Under the pieces are notes generated by a model. That model made no database searches, was not told the DNA's origin, and saw only the letters and a list, made by a program, of their open reading frames with translations. Below are positions 45,083 through 57,900 of a stretch of 64,000 nt of DNA, piece after piece (the stretch's first letter is position 1; every line of letters starts with the position of its first letter). The translations under genes were made by a program, and so were the position numbers. Location of the stretch: assembly GCA_003313425.1 (NCBI GenBank), contig NHZP01000004.1:496001-560000 (forward strand), read 5' to 3'. The DNA is from Pseudopyrenochaeta lycopersici. Taxonomy: Eukaryota; Ascomycota; Dothideomycetes; Pleosporales; Pseudopyrenochaetaceae.

Positions 45083-47394
45083 ATGCTAACATTTGGGCGA
45101 GTGGGAAATGCGGCTTATCGCGATGTACCAGGCGTTTATGTAAGAAATGTACCTTGATCCTGCGATGGCGCTGCTAACAAACGAAGACTCATATTGCAGA
45201 TCCAAATGAGCGCCGACGCATGGCCCTTGCAGAGGTCGACAAGGCACCCTTTGGGTGGTATCATGTTCGCCTAGCTGTTGTTACCGGTATCGGTTTCTTT
45301 ACAGATGCGTACAGTGTATGCTCAGACTCGAAGGCGCGATTGAGATGCAACTAATGACTCCTTCAGTTGTTCGCCATCAACCTCGCAGTCATCTTGCTCG
45401 GCATAGTATACTGGCAAGATGCAGAACATCGTGGAGTCATGCCTCACAATGCGGATACAGCGATAAAAGTCGCAACATCTGCCGGCGCTATCTTTGGTCA
45501 ATGTTTCTTTGGATATCTAGGTGACTTTCTAGGCCGAAAGAAGATGTATGGTGTGGAACTCATGATCATTATCTCAACGACACTCGCTCAGTCGCTTTGT
45601 GGAGAATCGACTACGCTCTCAATCGTCGGCGTGTTAATATTCTACCGGGTCGTTATGGGGATTGGTGTGGGTGGTGATTGTAAGTATGGTTTCAGTATTG
45701 CATATCAGGCCCTCAACAGGCTCAACAGAAGATACTGACGTAGCCTATGAGCATCTGTCAATCCGACGTTACTTACAAATTCTCCTTTTACTGCATTTCT
45801 CCTTTAATGAAGCACCACTGACCTGTCTCTAGATCCACTTAGTGCCGTTATTACCGCCGAGTTTGCTAGCACGAGATACCGTGGAGGCATCATTGCGGCA
45901 GTCTTCGCTATGTAAGTATACTTGCCACATACTCAGCACAAGCGTCTCAAACAATCTTGAGATAACTCAAGTAGCTTTGGCGTCACTATTCATGATGTCA
46001 AAGCTGAGCGAGGAGCTTCCATGGAGACCAAAACAGCTTACTCTTTGATTGGTGTCCTTCTATTTACCTGGTAGGACAACTACTGACGGCCCATTAGGCA
46101 AGGCCTCGGGCAACTCGCTGCATCTTTGGTTACGCTCATTGTGGTGATTGTCTACCAAGATCAGCTGATCACAGTGGCCTCCGTTGGGGAATGCGTTGGC
46201 CAATGTGCATTAACCGTGGACAAAATGTGGAGGATAATAATTGCCTTTGGAGGTATTCCAGGCTGGTTCGCTCTTTACTATCGCCTCACGGTTCCGGAGA
46301 CGCCTCGATATACGTTCGATGTGCTTTACGATGTTGAGAAAGCCTCGGTTGATGCGAGGAAGTACCGCTATGGTAAGCAAGGAAATGTCGTCAATCCAGT
46401 CACGCAGGCGAAGGCGCGTAGCGAGATGGCAAAGTATAAGACTCCCCGACCTACATTGAGGGAAGTCCTGCGCTTTTACTCTCAGAAGCGACAGGCCATC
46501 CTACTCTTCGGCACATCAATGTCCTGGTTGTAAGTACGCAACTCTTCGCTGCTGGAGCATCTCTAACCATCAATAAGCTTCCTCGATTTAGCTTTCTATG
46601 GTCTTGGCTTTTCTTCCGCATCGCTTATGTCCACAATGGGCTTCGACCAGCGTGACAATCTCTACGAGTACCTTCGCAACACAGCGACTGGCCAAATCGT
46701 GCTAATCTGTGCTGGAGCACTGCCAGGCTACTGGCTCACTGTTTTCACAGTAGACACCATCGGTCGCAAGCCCATTCAGATTGCCGGCTTTGGCATCCTT
46801 ACCATCATATTTTGTGTGTTGGGCTTCGCGTGGCAAGGGCTAACAAAAACGCATCTTCTGGTTCTTTACGTACTAGCACAATTCTTCTTCAACTTCGGTC
46901 CAAACGCAACAACGTTTATTACCCCTGCTGAGATCTTCCCTACCCGTGTACGCTCCACAGGCCACGGCTTCAGCGCCGGTCTTGGGAAACTCGGCGCAGT
47001 CTTCGCACAGATCTTCTTCGCGCCCATGATCAAAAAGGGCGCTACGCACGACAACCCCACGCCCTGGATCCATGGTGTCATGCAGATTTTCGCGCTGTTT
47101 ATGTTCTTGGGCATGTTGACGAGTCTCCTCGTTCCAGAGAGTAAGACGGCCAGGCTGGAAGAGTTGGCAGGAGAGAAAGACGATGTGTATGAGTTGCAAG
47201 CAAGTACGTGGCGGAATAGAGGTGGTGCTGCAGCAACACCAACAACAGTTGGTGTTGAAGCACCAGCTGTCGCAAGAGGTAGCGCCAGTACCAGAAGTAT
47301 TGATAGGAGCTCAGGAGGTATATTAAGAGAAGGAGATGTTGAGAAGAAGTGGTGGAAAATCAGGCAAACGGAAGTGCAACCGCACGCTCTCTAA
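45083..47394 (+). CDS. High-affinity inorganic phosphate:H+ symporter, Pho84-like (MFS)
   Basis: Six exons: 45083..45139, 45187..45315, 45367..45679, 45833..45911, 46098..46529 and 46578..47394, giving 608 aa. The conserved start THIADPNERRRMALAEVDKAPFGWYHVR leads into TM1 (VVTGIGFFTDAYSLFAIN). The phosphate-symporter signature is GIGVGGDYPLSAVITAEF. FGYLGDFLGRKK is the MFS loop 2-3 motif. Fungal Pho84-type features after TM6 include VPETPRYTFDV, and the second half has NATTFITPAEIFPTRVRSTGHG. About twelve hydrophobic segments are visible. It should import phosphate at the plasma membrane and is normally induced by phosphate starvation. Two introns end in AAG rather than YAG. Exon 1 codes only 19 residues, so the start is the least certain point. 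Confidence 0.9.
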
Positions 47395-47687
47395 ATTTGA
47401 GAAGAGGTGGCAGGATTCTGTTTTCACAGCGTAACATTCATGAGTTTTACCATTCATTCTGTTAGATTGGGTGGTATTCTCTCTCATTCCTTCTTGTACA
47501 ATACAATCCCCTTCTTGTCGCTTTATACCCTTCCTTATCAAGCCAATACTTCGTCAATTATACATATCTAAGCACAGCCAGACCTTTACCCCGTGGCAAG
47601 ATGGATTTTTGCAACTTCGATATCGTTACGTGCAGAAGCTAAAAAACTTAGGCACTCAAGCAGATGTTTGGCGGCGTTGGGGGCCGT
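47395..47687. other. Convergent intergenic spacer
   Basis: 293 bp between the stops of the phosphate transporter and ELP6. No feature was seen. Confidence 0.5.
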
Positions 47688-48773
47688 TCAACCTTCTCCG
47701 CCGGCACCCCGCTCAAATACCTTGACACTTCCATCGCCTTTGACTTGATACAAAAATTCTCTTCCTTCGTCGCTCTGCTCATGATCTTTCTCATCTTCGA
47801 GCCCTAGATTCAGCCATCCGGTATTTTGTTCTGTGACCCGAAGTACACCACTAACATCTCTCGCTACTCCCGTGTCCAACACCCTCACCCCCAGTATCCT
47901 GCGACTCAAATGTGCGCACTGGATGAGGAAGTTGTGGTGCCCGAGCTCAAGAGGCTGTGGGGGCATGGACAGGCTTAGGAGCGGATTGTCGGATTGAACA
48001 TGTGTGAGGATGTGTGAGACTGTTGATAGCGTATGAAGATCCAGTATGAGGGATATGAGGGCAGATGGGTTGGTTGTGGGGTTCAGTGCGAGAATGAGAT
48101 CAGGGTTATCGAGTATAAGAAGCGTTTTCCGCAACTTTGTGGAGGATGTGGAGGTTGGTAGATTAAGAGACGACATAGCGTCCAAGATCGTAGACTTGAG
48201 ATGAGCGAGATCAAGCGATCTGAGCGCGTGGTGCCCTTGTGTAGTCTTATCTGCACCTGCTGTTTCTACTGGAGGACTTCCTCCCGCAAGTTCAACTGGC
48301 GCTGGTGGACCTCTGGCAGGAACGACTCGTCCTGGTGGACCCCTTACAGGTAGCGTTTTCGATGCCCTTGCCGTGGCTATCGATGGTATTCTGCCGGTAT
48401 TCAGGCCTGTTGTCGGTGGTCTGCTCTCTGCACCAGCAATCTGTTCTTCAATCGTGTCACAATATACTCCACTTAACCCATCTACAAACGCAAATCTCCC
48501 CTCCCTCTTCAATCGCTCCAAGTCCAGTCCAGCACTTTTCCTTCCTTCTTGCTTCCAGAACTCATGTTCTCTCATCCAAGACACCAGCACAACATTGTGC
48601 CCCTCTTCCCCGCCATCCTGCCGAGGAGTATTGCTCAGCGCATCGCAAAGGAATCGTATGAGCAGCCAATTGGCGCTGGCGCCAAGGGTACTTGTAACGA
48701 GGAGGAGCGAGTTGTCTTTGGGGAGGTGTATGTAGGGCTGGAGGAGAGGTGGTATGCGCGTGGATGGTGGCAT
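47688..48773 (-). CDS. ELP6: Elongator complex subunit 6
   Basis: One exon of 361 aa from ATG 48773 (MPPSTRIPPLLQPYI). It has the RecA-like fold without a P-loop seen in Elp6: DNSLLLVTSTLGASANWLLIRFLC near the start, VVLVSWMREHEFWKQEGRKSAGLDLERL, RFAFVDGLSG, KTLLILDNPDLILAL, and FLYQVKGDGSVKVFERG at the end. A Pro/Gly-rich insertion (about residues 115-175) is a variable linker. Elp4-Elp5-Elp6 form a hexameric ring in Elongator, which modifies wobble uridines of tRNAs. It is convergent with the phosphate transporter. Confidence 0.85.
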   Translation of the reverse strand: MPPSTRIPPLLQPYIHLPKDNSLLLVTSTLGASANWLLIRFLCDALSNTPRQDGGEEGHNVVLVSWMREHEFWKQEGRKSAGLDLERLKREGRFAFVDGLSGVYCDTIEEQIAGAESRPPTTGLNTGRIPSIATARASKTLPVRGPPGRVVPARGPPAPVELAGGSPPVETAGADKTTQGHHALRSLDLAHLKSTILDAMSSLNLPTSTSSTKLRKTLLILDNPDLILALNPTTNPSALISLILDLHTLSTVSHILTHVQSDNPLLSLSMPPQPLELGHHNFLIQCAHLSRRILGVRVLDTGVARDVSGVLRVTEQNTGWLNLGLEDEKDHEQSDEGREFLYQVKGDGSVKVFERGAGGEG

Positions 48774-49567
48774 CGTGAGTAGCAATGAAGGGAGTAGTTT
48801 ATGCCCGCACGAAATTAATCTGGTTGTTATCGATAAGTGACATTTCTTAGTCGAGGGCTCACATGACGACTACAAGCTTTACTTTCCCTTCTGAACATGC
48901 AGTCTCAGCATCAACCAGGACCAAATTTTCTATTTCTGTGTTTTTGGCACTTTTTTGGGACATCTTGATAATGAAAATAAACTAGTCATGAACAATGGTA
49001 AACCAAGTTGACCATCGGATGGAAAGATATCGCCCGACCCAGGAAGAATAAACGCCAACTAGTTTCTTTACTCGCCTAGCTCGCAATTCCACTTTGTACT
49101 CCAGGAATTTAGCCTGCTGTTGCAGAGCATTGTGCTACTTACTAGCGATGTTGATGAGAGCAAGCTATTACCAAACTCACACATAGCATTGTATCTCGCA
49201 ATCTGAGAATCTCAGGTCCTCGCGCTCATAATGTGTCAATCAAGAACTGAAGCGCGTGAGTTTGTCTAACGCGGGAAATCCTTCCTCTGTACTATAGTCT
49301 CAACTTGTCTCTTCTTTTGATGCCCCTGCTCGTTCCCTTCACTTGACGCATACTCTCTGCTGTCGCCCTCAGTTGGCGAAGGTACTGGATTCGTTTCACC
49401 TCCACCGCCATCCATGTTCAATTGTGCTTCTGTCTGACCAGAGCCTCGCTCCCATTCAAACAGCTGGACACCAAGTGGCAATCTGTGGATATTCAAACAC
49501 GCCCCGGCTTCGAGGCGATTTTGGCTGTGTCCGTCAGCCTTCCCATGATCTCAGACGCCTCTTTTAG
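48774..49567. other. Intergenic region; possible 3' extension of the RdRP gene
   Basis: This lies upstream of ELP6 and downstream of the RdRP stop at 49568. A minus-strand frame at 49266..49496 is polar and could be a last RdRP exon, but no convincing splice pair was found. Confidence 0.4.
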
Positions 49568-52500
49568 TCATCTCGGTCCTATCAACTCTGAATCGCGCGA
49601 AGACATCGTCTGTGATATCACCAAGCCGAAATCTGAACTCAAGTGCTCTCCACAACGCGTAGTGCCTTCATCAGTTTCCGTAGCGTCTTCTTCGGCATGT
49701 GTAGCCATGGAGGCGCTGATATGCGTCTTTTGTCGACACGACAAACCTCCTTGAACTTGGACTGGCTTGGTGATGCTCGCTCCAGTTGCGATCTTGCCGA
49801 GCTCGCTAGGGAAGAGCCACGGAAAGGAGATCAAGGGCATGTGTTCTGGATCCAGAGATCGAATTGGGACCTTTTGACCTCCAACAGTCTTGGTGGAATG
49901 ACATTCCTTCAGCACAGCACCCATTTCGCGGGCTGTAACGGTATACATTGCAGCAACAAACCTTTCAAGTTGTGCTAAATCTGCTGTCATCGCTACTTTC
50001 GCCCGAGCAGCGGCTCGGCAGATCTCCTTGAACTGAGCTTTCAACGCTTCAACTGTTCTGCCAAATTCTTCGTTAAACTTATAGTCACGGCTCTCATGGT
50101 TGTGTGCAAGGACAAATATTGACCAAGCCTCAAACTCGGTACAAATACCGTGTTTGGCCATCAGACGCCTTAAACTTTCATCGTAAGATACTTTAATCTT
50201 AGCCGCCGTGCGTAACAGCGGTTCATCAAGCTGAAAAGCGTCGAGAACTCGTACATCGAAAGCATTTTCCCACTGTGGCTTAAAATCGACTAGCTGCACT
50301 TGATCGTACAGTAATCCTAAGATCTTCTTTGACTTGTAGGTTTTGCTCTCAGGCACGTGCTTTTTCTCCATGAAATGAGGCCACTTCATTGGCTTCAGCT
50401 CGCGGTTCATGACGGCTGGAATACCGCTTTTCGGGTAATCGACTGCTTGGGAATGAAGCTTTGCTAGTTCGAGGCCTGTATCAGGTTAGCATGTAACTCG
50501 ATGATCACTCAATGACGGCTCCTTCTCAGGCTTACACTTATCACTCGTGATACCCTCCGCATCGAAATCTGCATACGCCAAGTGAGCATGCGCGATCTGA
50601 CCAAGAGAGTCGTTCTTAATATAAGTCACGAAAAACTCGCTGATGTCTGCGACAGTTATAGGCTTGTCAGTCTCGGGCGGTTTCATCGGCGCGAAGTCCA
50701 TAGGAGGCACGTTCACAATCTCTGGCAGAAGTTCGCAATCCCACAAAACCATGTAATCGTCGCCGTCAAGATCACCCCCTGAGCACATATTGGCGACATC
50801 CCGATCACCAGTCTGGGGAAGGACAACAACATTCTTAAGATGGTGAAGCGCAGGAACGTTCACTGCGCGCACGACGCGAATGTCGCCAGGGTGGAGTGAA
50901 GGGTTACGGGCGAGGATACAGATGCGCTCGATGACTTTAAAGTGGCCTTTGCTATTAGTATCATCGACCTGTAAGAATATCTCGGGTAGAGTGGCGAGCT
51001 TCTCATGCCGTTTCGCATCAAGCCTTGACTGTGGATTGTCAACATGGCCTTTTAGAGTTGCAGTCTCATCGACGCAACCGAGTACAAAAGCACCCTCTTC
51101 AATAGCGATTCGGGCTTTCTCTTTGAGATTCTTTATTGTGAAAGCACGCCAAAGCTGGAGCAAAGACATCAGGAACGGATCCTTGCCCTTCATGAACCCG
51201 TCGAGGACCATACCAGCCATCATCAGTGTGGTCTGATTCATATCGATATGCTTGCGCAGCTTCTCTACAGCGATGTTTTCATCTGTCATAGCATTCTCAT
51301 AGTCATTAACCATGTTTTGTTGCTTTTTGATGAAAATGTGATCGGGTACTCCCAGATTGGACAGCACAATAATGACCTGTCGGTTAAAGAATGGAGTGGC
51401 AAACGCAGACGATCGTATGATCTCAAGACCCGTAAAGTCAGCTTCGAATTTCTGCTGGCTGGGCCGAATGTGGACCTCGTTGCGGGTGATCTTTGGGTCA
51501 AGGGCAAGCACGCCTTTGCAGCCTCCAAGGCGAAATTGGAAAAGTGAGGGTGGATGCGTAAAGGCATTTAATAGCCCTAGCTCCTGCGCAGCCATTTGCG
51601 CTAGGAAGAATGATATTCTTCCAACGCCGTCCGTAAAGGTATAGCCGTTATGTGCAATGTCAGGAATCTTCACAACTTTGACGCTCACACTCATTGCGCG
51701 AGTGGTGGAGAAGCACTGTCCAAGGCGAGCACCAAATTTGGCGACCGTCTTAATGTGATTAAAATGGCCAAGGGAGAGACGAATGTCGTCTGCAGATTTA
51801 GAAGACGTAGGCGCGTAGAAATAGGCACCGTGCTCACGAAATTGCGAGTTCCCAAAAGCCAGGAATTCGTAAAAGCGACCAGCAACAATAATGCCGTGCT
51901 GCATTGCTCGACGTACTCGATCAAATACCGCTTCGGCTCTGTCATTGGCCATATTTCGCAGGACACCTTCCGTCTTCTCATCGGAGAACTTTATGCGTAT
52001 GAAGCGATCTGCATTTGCGATGTATTTCCTTGTTATTCGATTTGAGGTCTCCATGACTGGCGAGGCTACGTGAATCGTAGTTGGCGTAATGACAGCAGAA
52101 CGCTGAAGGATACAATAAACTGGTACCTTCTTGTCAAAATCTTTATTGCGGTGAATATCGAAGATCTCCATTGGATTGTAGTATTTATGTTGTTTATCGA
52201 CGACTTTTTCGAGAATATACGTGGCGTGACGAGGTTCCATTACCGAAAGCTTCTCCAGAAATTCGTTCGTAATGTTGTGTTCTTTGAGGTAACCATTAGA
52301 CAAGCATGCCTCAAGCTGGTAACGGACTGGGAAGGCTAAATGAACTTGGCCTGCATCAAGATCGTCGAAGAAAGACTCTTGAGAGCGCGGTTCGAGATGT
52401 GGATGGGTACCAGAAATCTCTTCCTGCAAGACACTCCAAAGTGGAGATGGTATGCGGTCTCTAATATCATACTGGTCGAGATCTTCCACCGCAACGCCAT

Positions 52501-53844
52501 GATCAATTAGGGCATTTTTGAATTCTGTAAATTTGAGTCCATTCAGTGCGCATTGGTCGAAAGACAGCCGATAAACTGTCCATCGAGCTGACGTTGTTAG
52601 TCATCAAATATCATTCGCTTGGGCTATAAGAACGTACCAATGTCAACAATTGCAGTGTCCTTGTGATTCATCAAAGGTACGTCTTTCAGACTCTCCCTGA
52701 TAGAATCTTCAACGATATCAGTCTCGCGAAACCAAGTATCCCAGTCGTTCCAAAGCTTTTCTCTGGTAGAGAAGGTAGTATGTTCCTGACCATTCCAAAA
52801 ATTCTCTCCTTCATTCTTTTGCCTGAAAAATTGGGGCGGATGATCAAAAGGGATGATCAGAGTAGCAGAACTAGCGTTGTCTTCTGCGATTTTGTAGATC
52901 TGTGAAAGTAGTGAAATCGGTAGCCTGAACCGTAACTTTTGAATTCTGTTGCCAGTATTCAATGGAAACTGAATATCAAGCTCCTTGCGCTTTAAGTTTA
53001 GCATCATCTGGATTTTGCCATACGACTCCACAGTATGCATCGTGATCATCGACATTTCGTTGGCACTAACGCCAAAAGCGATAGAATTTGCGGAAAGAAT
53101 GTTCACTTCATAATACTGCTTTGCGGGGTTCACGGGGCTCGGAATGGTAGCAATGTATGGGCGCACTTTCTCCCACCTGAGGAGTACTGTCCCAATCCGT
53201 ATATTCTGAAGCGGAAGGAGCTTGAATGGTGGAGGTCTAGAAGTGGAAGATCAGCCAGTATCTCCAGTACAGACGAGCACTTACTGGAATGTGACATAAG
53301 CATTATTGTCTAGAGAGCCCAGTTGTATCTCGATCCTAGTGACAGTACCGTACGACGAGAGAGCCTTATAAACGTCCTTCGTCCAGAAGGTTTTTGGCAT
53401 GCCCCAAAGTTTGATCTTCTCTTCTTGAGAGTAAGCCCAATTCTTTTCTTCATTCCTAGTAATCGGCCTTTGTCTTGTGAGCTGGCCCCTTGGGCTGTCG
53501 CGACCCCGGACTCTCTCACGTACAGGTGGGGGTGACGTGAGTGTTTGCGGTTGACCTGTGGTAGTTCTGGGTCGTGCATTATATGTTTCGTTGATATGAT
53601 GGCTGTTCAAAGTGAATCTTGACTCTAGCGTTGCCGTAGTGACTGGCGAATTGACCGAAACTGGAGATTGATTGAGCGGGTCGGAAGATATAATGTGACC
53701 TTGAGAAGCAGGAGATGGCTTGAGAGTGGGCCTAATCTGGTCATGTCTTCCTTCAGAACTGCCTGAACTATTTGAGTTTAAACGATCTCCATATTTATCA
53801 CCACGATAGTGTTGGCGACTGCCCGGCTGGAAACCACGATTCAT
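49568..53844 (-). CDS. RNA-dependent RNA polymerase of the RNAi pathway, with an apparent 1-nt frameshift
   Basis: Exons are 53285..53844, 52638..53236, 50536..52588 and 49568..50475, about 1372 aa if the frameshift is ignored. Residues 1-140 are disordered. A segment from about 143 (KIKLWGMPKTFWTKDVYKAL.., YVTF) looks like an RRM. The polymerase core has FTDGVGRIS, FQFRLGGCKGVLALDP and the catalytic double-psi barrel loop CSGGDLDGDDYMVLWD, with the metal-binding Asp triad near 992-996. It is the cellular type that makes dsRNA for quelling or meiotic silencing, not a viral enzyme. Exon 2 ends in phase 1, but exon 3 is open only in another frame; one extra A in the run at 52560..52563 explains this. 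Start at 53844 is the first ATG in frame; an upstream exon is possible. Confidence 0.85.
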
Positions 53845-54924
53845 GCTGAGATTCCCAACTGCTATTCTTCTATCAGACCTCGATTCGGATTTACGCTCGC
53901 TATGTGTTCTCAAAGAGTGAGTTGGAAGCTAGAAGGATGTGGAACGGGGTTGATTTGAGCTGTGATGTTCGTTGACGAGTCTTCTGTAAAGGCAATACCA
54001 GAGATGACTGGAGGAGCCGAGGTGAAAGCGGCGACAAAGCAGTCAATGGAAGAACTTTGATCATGGAAGGCGTGCTAAAGCCACTCAGCAAATACTTCAC
54101 TGCAGGCCAATCACACTCCCATGTAAATTTGAGCATTGCTGAAGTGAATGCTTTATAATAAGTGAGTTAGGGGTAGGTCGGACCCGATCAATCAATAAGG
54201 TTTGTTTGCTCGACGTCGAGGAGCAAACGTGCGCGCACGGGTGATCCGACGATGCAGGATCGAATCCCTTCAGGCACGGCCACTAAGGAATGTCGCGATT
54301 GTGGTTAAAGTTTCCTATCTGTTCCTGCCCTTGATCGCTTGCGGACGAGAAAGGGAAAGTGGTAGGGAGAATAGAACATTGAGGGCAATTTCCAAAGCCT
54401 GTACTCTGCGACAACTGAAGGAGCAGGTGGAGAGGTTGGGTCTCTCAAATGTATCGCGAAGTCTCAAGCACCTGCTTTAGAACTTTCTGAGACCAAATTG
54501 TGCTTTACATTAGGGCAGGTGCGTAGGAGATGTGAAGTGGAAGAACGGAGGCTTTAGTGCGACAATCAACATCAGAAAGGTGCATGGCCGTGTCGCAAGT
54601 AAAGAAAAAGAACAAGAACAGACGAGGCTTCTGAGATAGTCATAGCTAATTGAGTATAAGTTGACTCAATACAGAGGCTATAGCAAGATAAATGCACTTC
54701 ATGAGACTAGGAGTAGTAAATGAGCTGGAAGGTAAGGGTACCTATGAGTCTAGTAACAATGACTAAGTCTTGGGTATCATAAAATCGTCAGAACTTCGCC
54801 AACCGCAGGTGCCATTACCCGTGAACTATCCAGAAGAAACTTCAACAAAACAGTACCCCCTGCCTCCCTCCATTTTCCCATCGATGGTGGTTGGCGTTAA
54901 CACATTGTTACAGTTTCACCGCGC
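53845..54924. other. Intergenic region upstream of the RdRP gene
   Basis: The first 300 bases contain splice-like signals (acceptor ccttctag near 53935, minus strand) that could belong to a 5' exon of the RdRP gene. A plus-strand frame at 54202..54480 lacks any motif. Nothing else could be supported. Confidence 0.4.
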
Positions 54925-57900
54925 TCATAGCTCGGTCGTGGTACCATCATCTTCCTCTGGGACTCTTCCAGTCCCAGCCATGAAGTCACCTGGGGTGAAT
55001 GGGGCGCATCTCAGATCCGTGTCCATATCGAAACCTGCTTGTTTAGTGTCCTGCAGGCTACTCAGTTCATTTTGCATCGAAAAGATGTCATGATCAGGAT
55101 CCTCTTCATTCTCTGCTATAGCAACGTCAGCAGTCGTATGCCGGCGATTTGGCGATATCTGCCCCAAAGCTGACCGCATGTTGGGCGATAATGTTCGTGA
55201 TCTTGAAGTCAGACTAGGTTTATAGGTGTATGGAGTGTGCATCGTGGGAACTTTGAACGGCAGTCGTGGCTTTGGTCGTTTGGGGCTTGGACCACCGCCT
55301 TGAGAGGAGTGCGAGTCTGACGAGGCGAAGGATGCGTTGGCGATATGCTCCGTTGCAGTGTTCGCTGTGATCTCTTGGGTACCTACGGCAGCCTTTGGTG
55401 CAACTTCCTGAGTCTGGATGGCCGATTTGCGTCGACGATGTTCTCGGTGCTTCCGCGGGGTGTGCTGGTTCGTCACTCCGCTTTGTGAATGGGCACTTGA
55501 ACGTATTGCTAGAGATTTCTGCGATGCAAGACCCATCGATGCTAGCACGTTCCTTCGCAAGGTCCTTAGCTCCTCTAATTCTTCTCCCTGCTCTGAACAT
55601 ATATCTAGGAGCTCCTGGATTCTGGTTTCCATAGGGGGGATAGTAGTCTGTAGATGCTGAAGATTTCGCCGCGTTTCATTGTGAGCTTGCCTTGCTAGCT
55701 CTGCATTTTGTACCGTAGTTTGAAGCTCAGCGTTCAGTTTATTGCGATTATCTTCCGTTTTTACGGCGGCAGCTTCCATTTCGTCAAGATGTTTGGTCTC
55801 CAGCCTCCTCAGGGCCTCTTTTGAAGCCCGCTTCAGCTCCTCATGATTGATTTGTAGGTCGCTTAACTTTGTATTGATCATCTCAAGCTCCTCTTCCGTG
55901 CCCTGTAACTGGCTATCAATATCAAACACTCGATTCTCGAGTCGTGCAATTTCCTCAGCCTGTCGGGATGTAGTGTTTCGCTCCTCCTCCAGTCGCTGTT
56001 CAGCATCACCGAATCGAATCTGCAGGTGCTTGTACTGCTCAATGAAAGATGAATGGTCTAGCTCCTGTCGCTCCCGATCTTCTTTCAGCTGAATAAGCAT
56101 ACCACTCAGCTTCTCCAGTTCCGAATTACGAGTGGCAGTAGTCTCTTCATGACGTAGAATAGTGGCCTGTAGTTCCAACTCCTTAGCGCCGCATTCTTCC
56201 CGGGAATTACGCAGCGCCTCAGCCGCCTTCGTGTTTGACGCTGAGTACTCTTCATTCAGCTGTTTGAGGCTTGCCAAAGCTCTGTCTTTCTCTTCATTTA
56301 CCCTTTCTTTCTCATCCTCTAGACCCTCGAGGTGAAACTTGTCATCGGCTATGTGAGACTCAAGAGCCAAGATCTTCTCGTTTAATTGAGCCACTTGTTT
56401 CTCAAGACTTTTCGACTTTTCTTGCTCCCGTCGCAGCGGTTCCTCAACAGTTTTACAACGCGTCTCGAGATCTTGACATATCTGCGCAACAGAACGCATG
56501 ATCGAGTCCCGCTGATAGAAGCTCTGGCTCTCAAGTTCCGTCTTGAGGCGATCCCTCCAATCCTGTAAGTGTTGGCCCGTAGATGATGTGCAATGTTGCT
56601 GAAAGAGTGATATCGAAGGGGTATTTGTAGCGCTCGAGAGATGAACACATCTACTACTAGAAACGAACAGGGCCTCTCGTTGCTTGTTGATAAGGAGGAT
56701 TACGAAATCGTATGGCAAAGCTGACGGCCCGGGTGGGACTGCGAGGGCTAGAGTCAACAGCGATGCAGCCATGCCCGATATCAGTTTCTGATGTAGTGAT
56801 CTTATGTATGTGCGACAAATAGTACGCTCAAATACCATGTCGGCTTGGATGAAGTTCCGCATTCTCTCTTGCAAAGTGTTCGCAGACAAGGAAGACAGCA
56901 TCCTAGACCGTAGCAACTCGCAGGCTGGCATTGCAGCCGTGAGCCTATCGAGTAGAACAGTGTAAGTGATCAAATCAGATGAAGAAGGTACTGTGGTGCA
57001 AGCATCCATAATACCGGCGAGTAGCACCTGAATGGAGGGCTCTGAGATTTGCGGCTAAATAGGTCAGTGACACAGGTGTGTTATGTCGACATTGAGTACT
57101 TACAGCAAACGCTGGAAGCGATATTGCGAGTGTCTCGCCAAGTGAGTCTGGATCTGCAAACTGCGTTATTCTCATCAAACAGTGCTCATATCGCGCCACG
57201 ATCTCAGGCTGAAGGTTTTCTTGACCCAGAATCATGGTGTAGAACCCTAAGGCTTCAAGAAGTACAGCTGGATTGATCCCTGTACGCTTGATCTTTTCAT
57301 AGAGCTTTTGGGTAGTGTTCTCTGCTAGGGAACTAGATTTACGCCAACTCTCTCTTACGGTTTGATCAACGGATCGTAAAGTCCTTAATGCAATGCGTAT
57401 GCCTTCAATTGCTTCATCATCTGACACGTCAACGTGGCCTTTTGTAGCCCAGACAACGCTCATACAAGTCAGCGTCATTGTCTTGTAAGAACCTTTCGTC
57501 GAGCCAAACAGCTTCTGACCCGACAATGTCTTCCATTGTCGTTGCGGGATCTCAGTGGATGCTGGTTGCACAGGGTCGGATCGTGGGCAAGGCAGCTCAT
57601 CAACACCCATCGGATGCTCTGCTAGAAGTACGATGCCGAAACACCACAGCAACAGCATGGAATTCTGTCCGGCGCCATTTGATGACAGAATATGGCAAAG
57701 CTCTCGATCGAATTGTTCCCGTACATCAAGGGGAAGCAGGTTAACAATTTGCCGACATGCTCCATTCAGCATACAGTACACCGACTTTAGAGTGCTCACA
57801 TTTGGATCCTGGGTTGCTTTTATAAAGACACGAAAAAAGAACGACTGAGCAGCCGCAGGCAGTGGGATCGACTCTGGAAGTGGTCGTGAAAGAATAAGTA

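Noticed and set aside
49266..49496. Candidate last exon of the RdRP
   Set aside because: The polar sequence is plausible but no convincing donor/acceptor pair links it to the frame ending at 49568.
54215..54295. tRNA-like stretch with gatcgaatccc
   Set aside because: The flanking bases do not form a T-arm stem or an acceptor stem, so it is not a tRNA.
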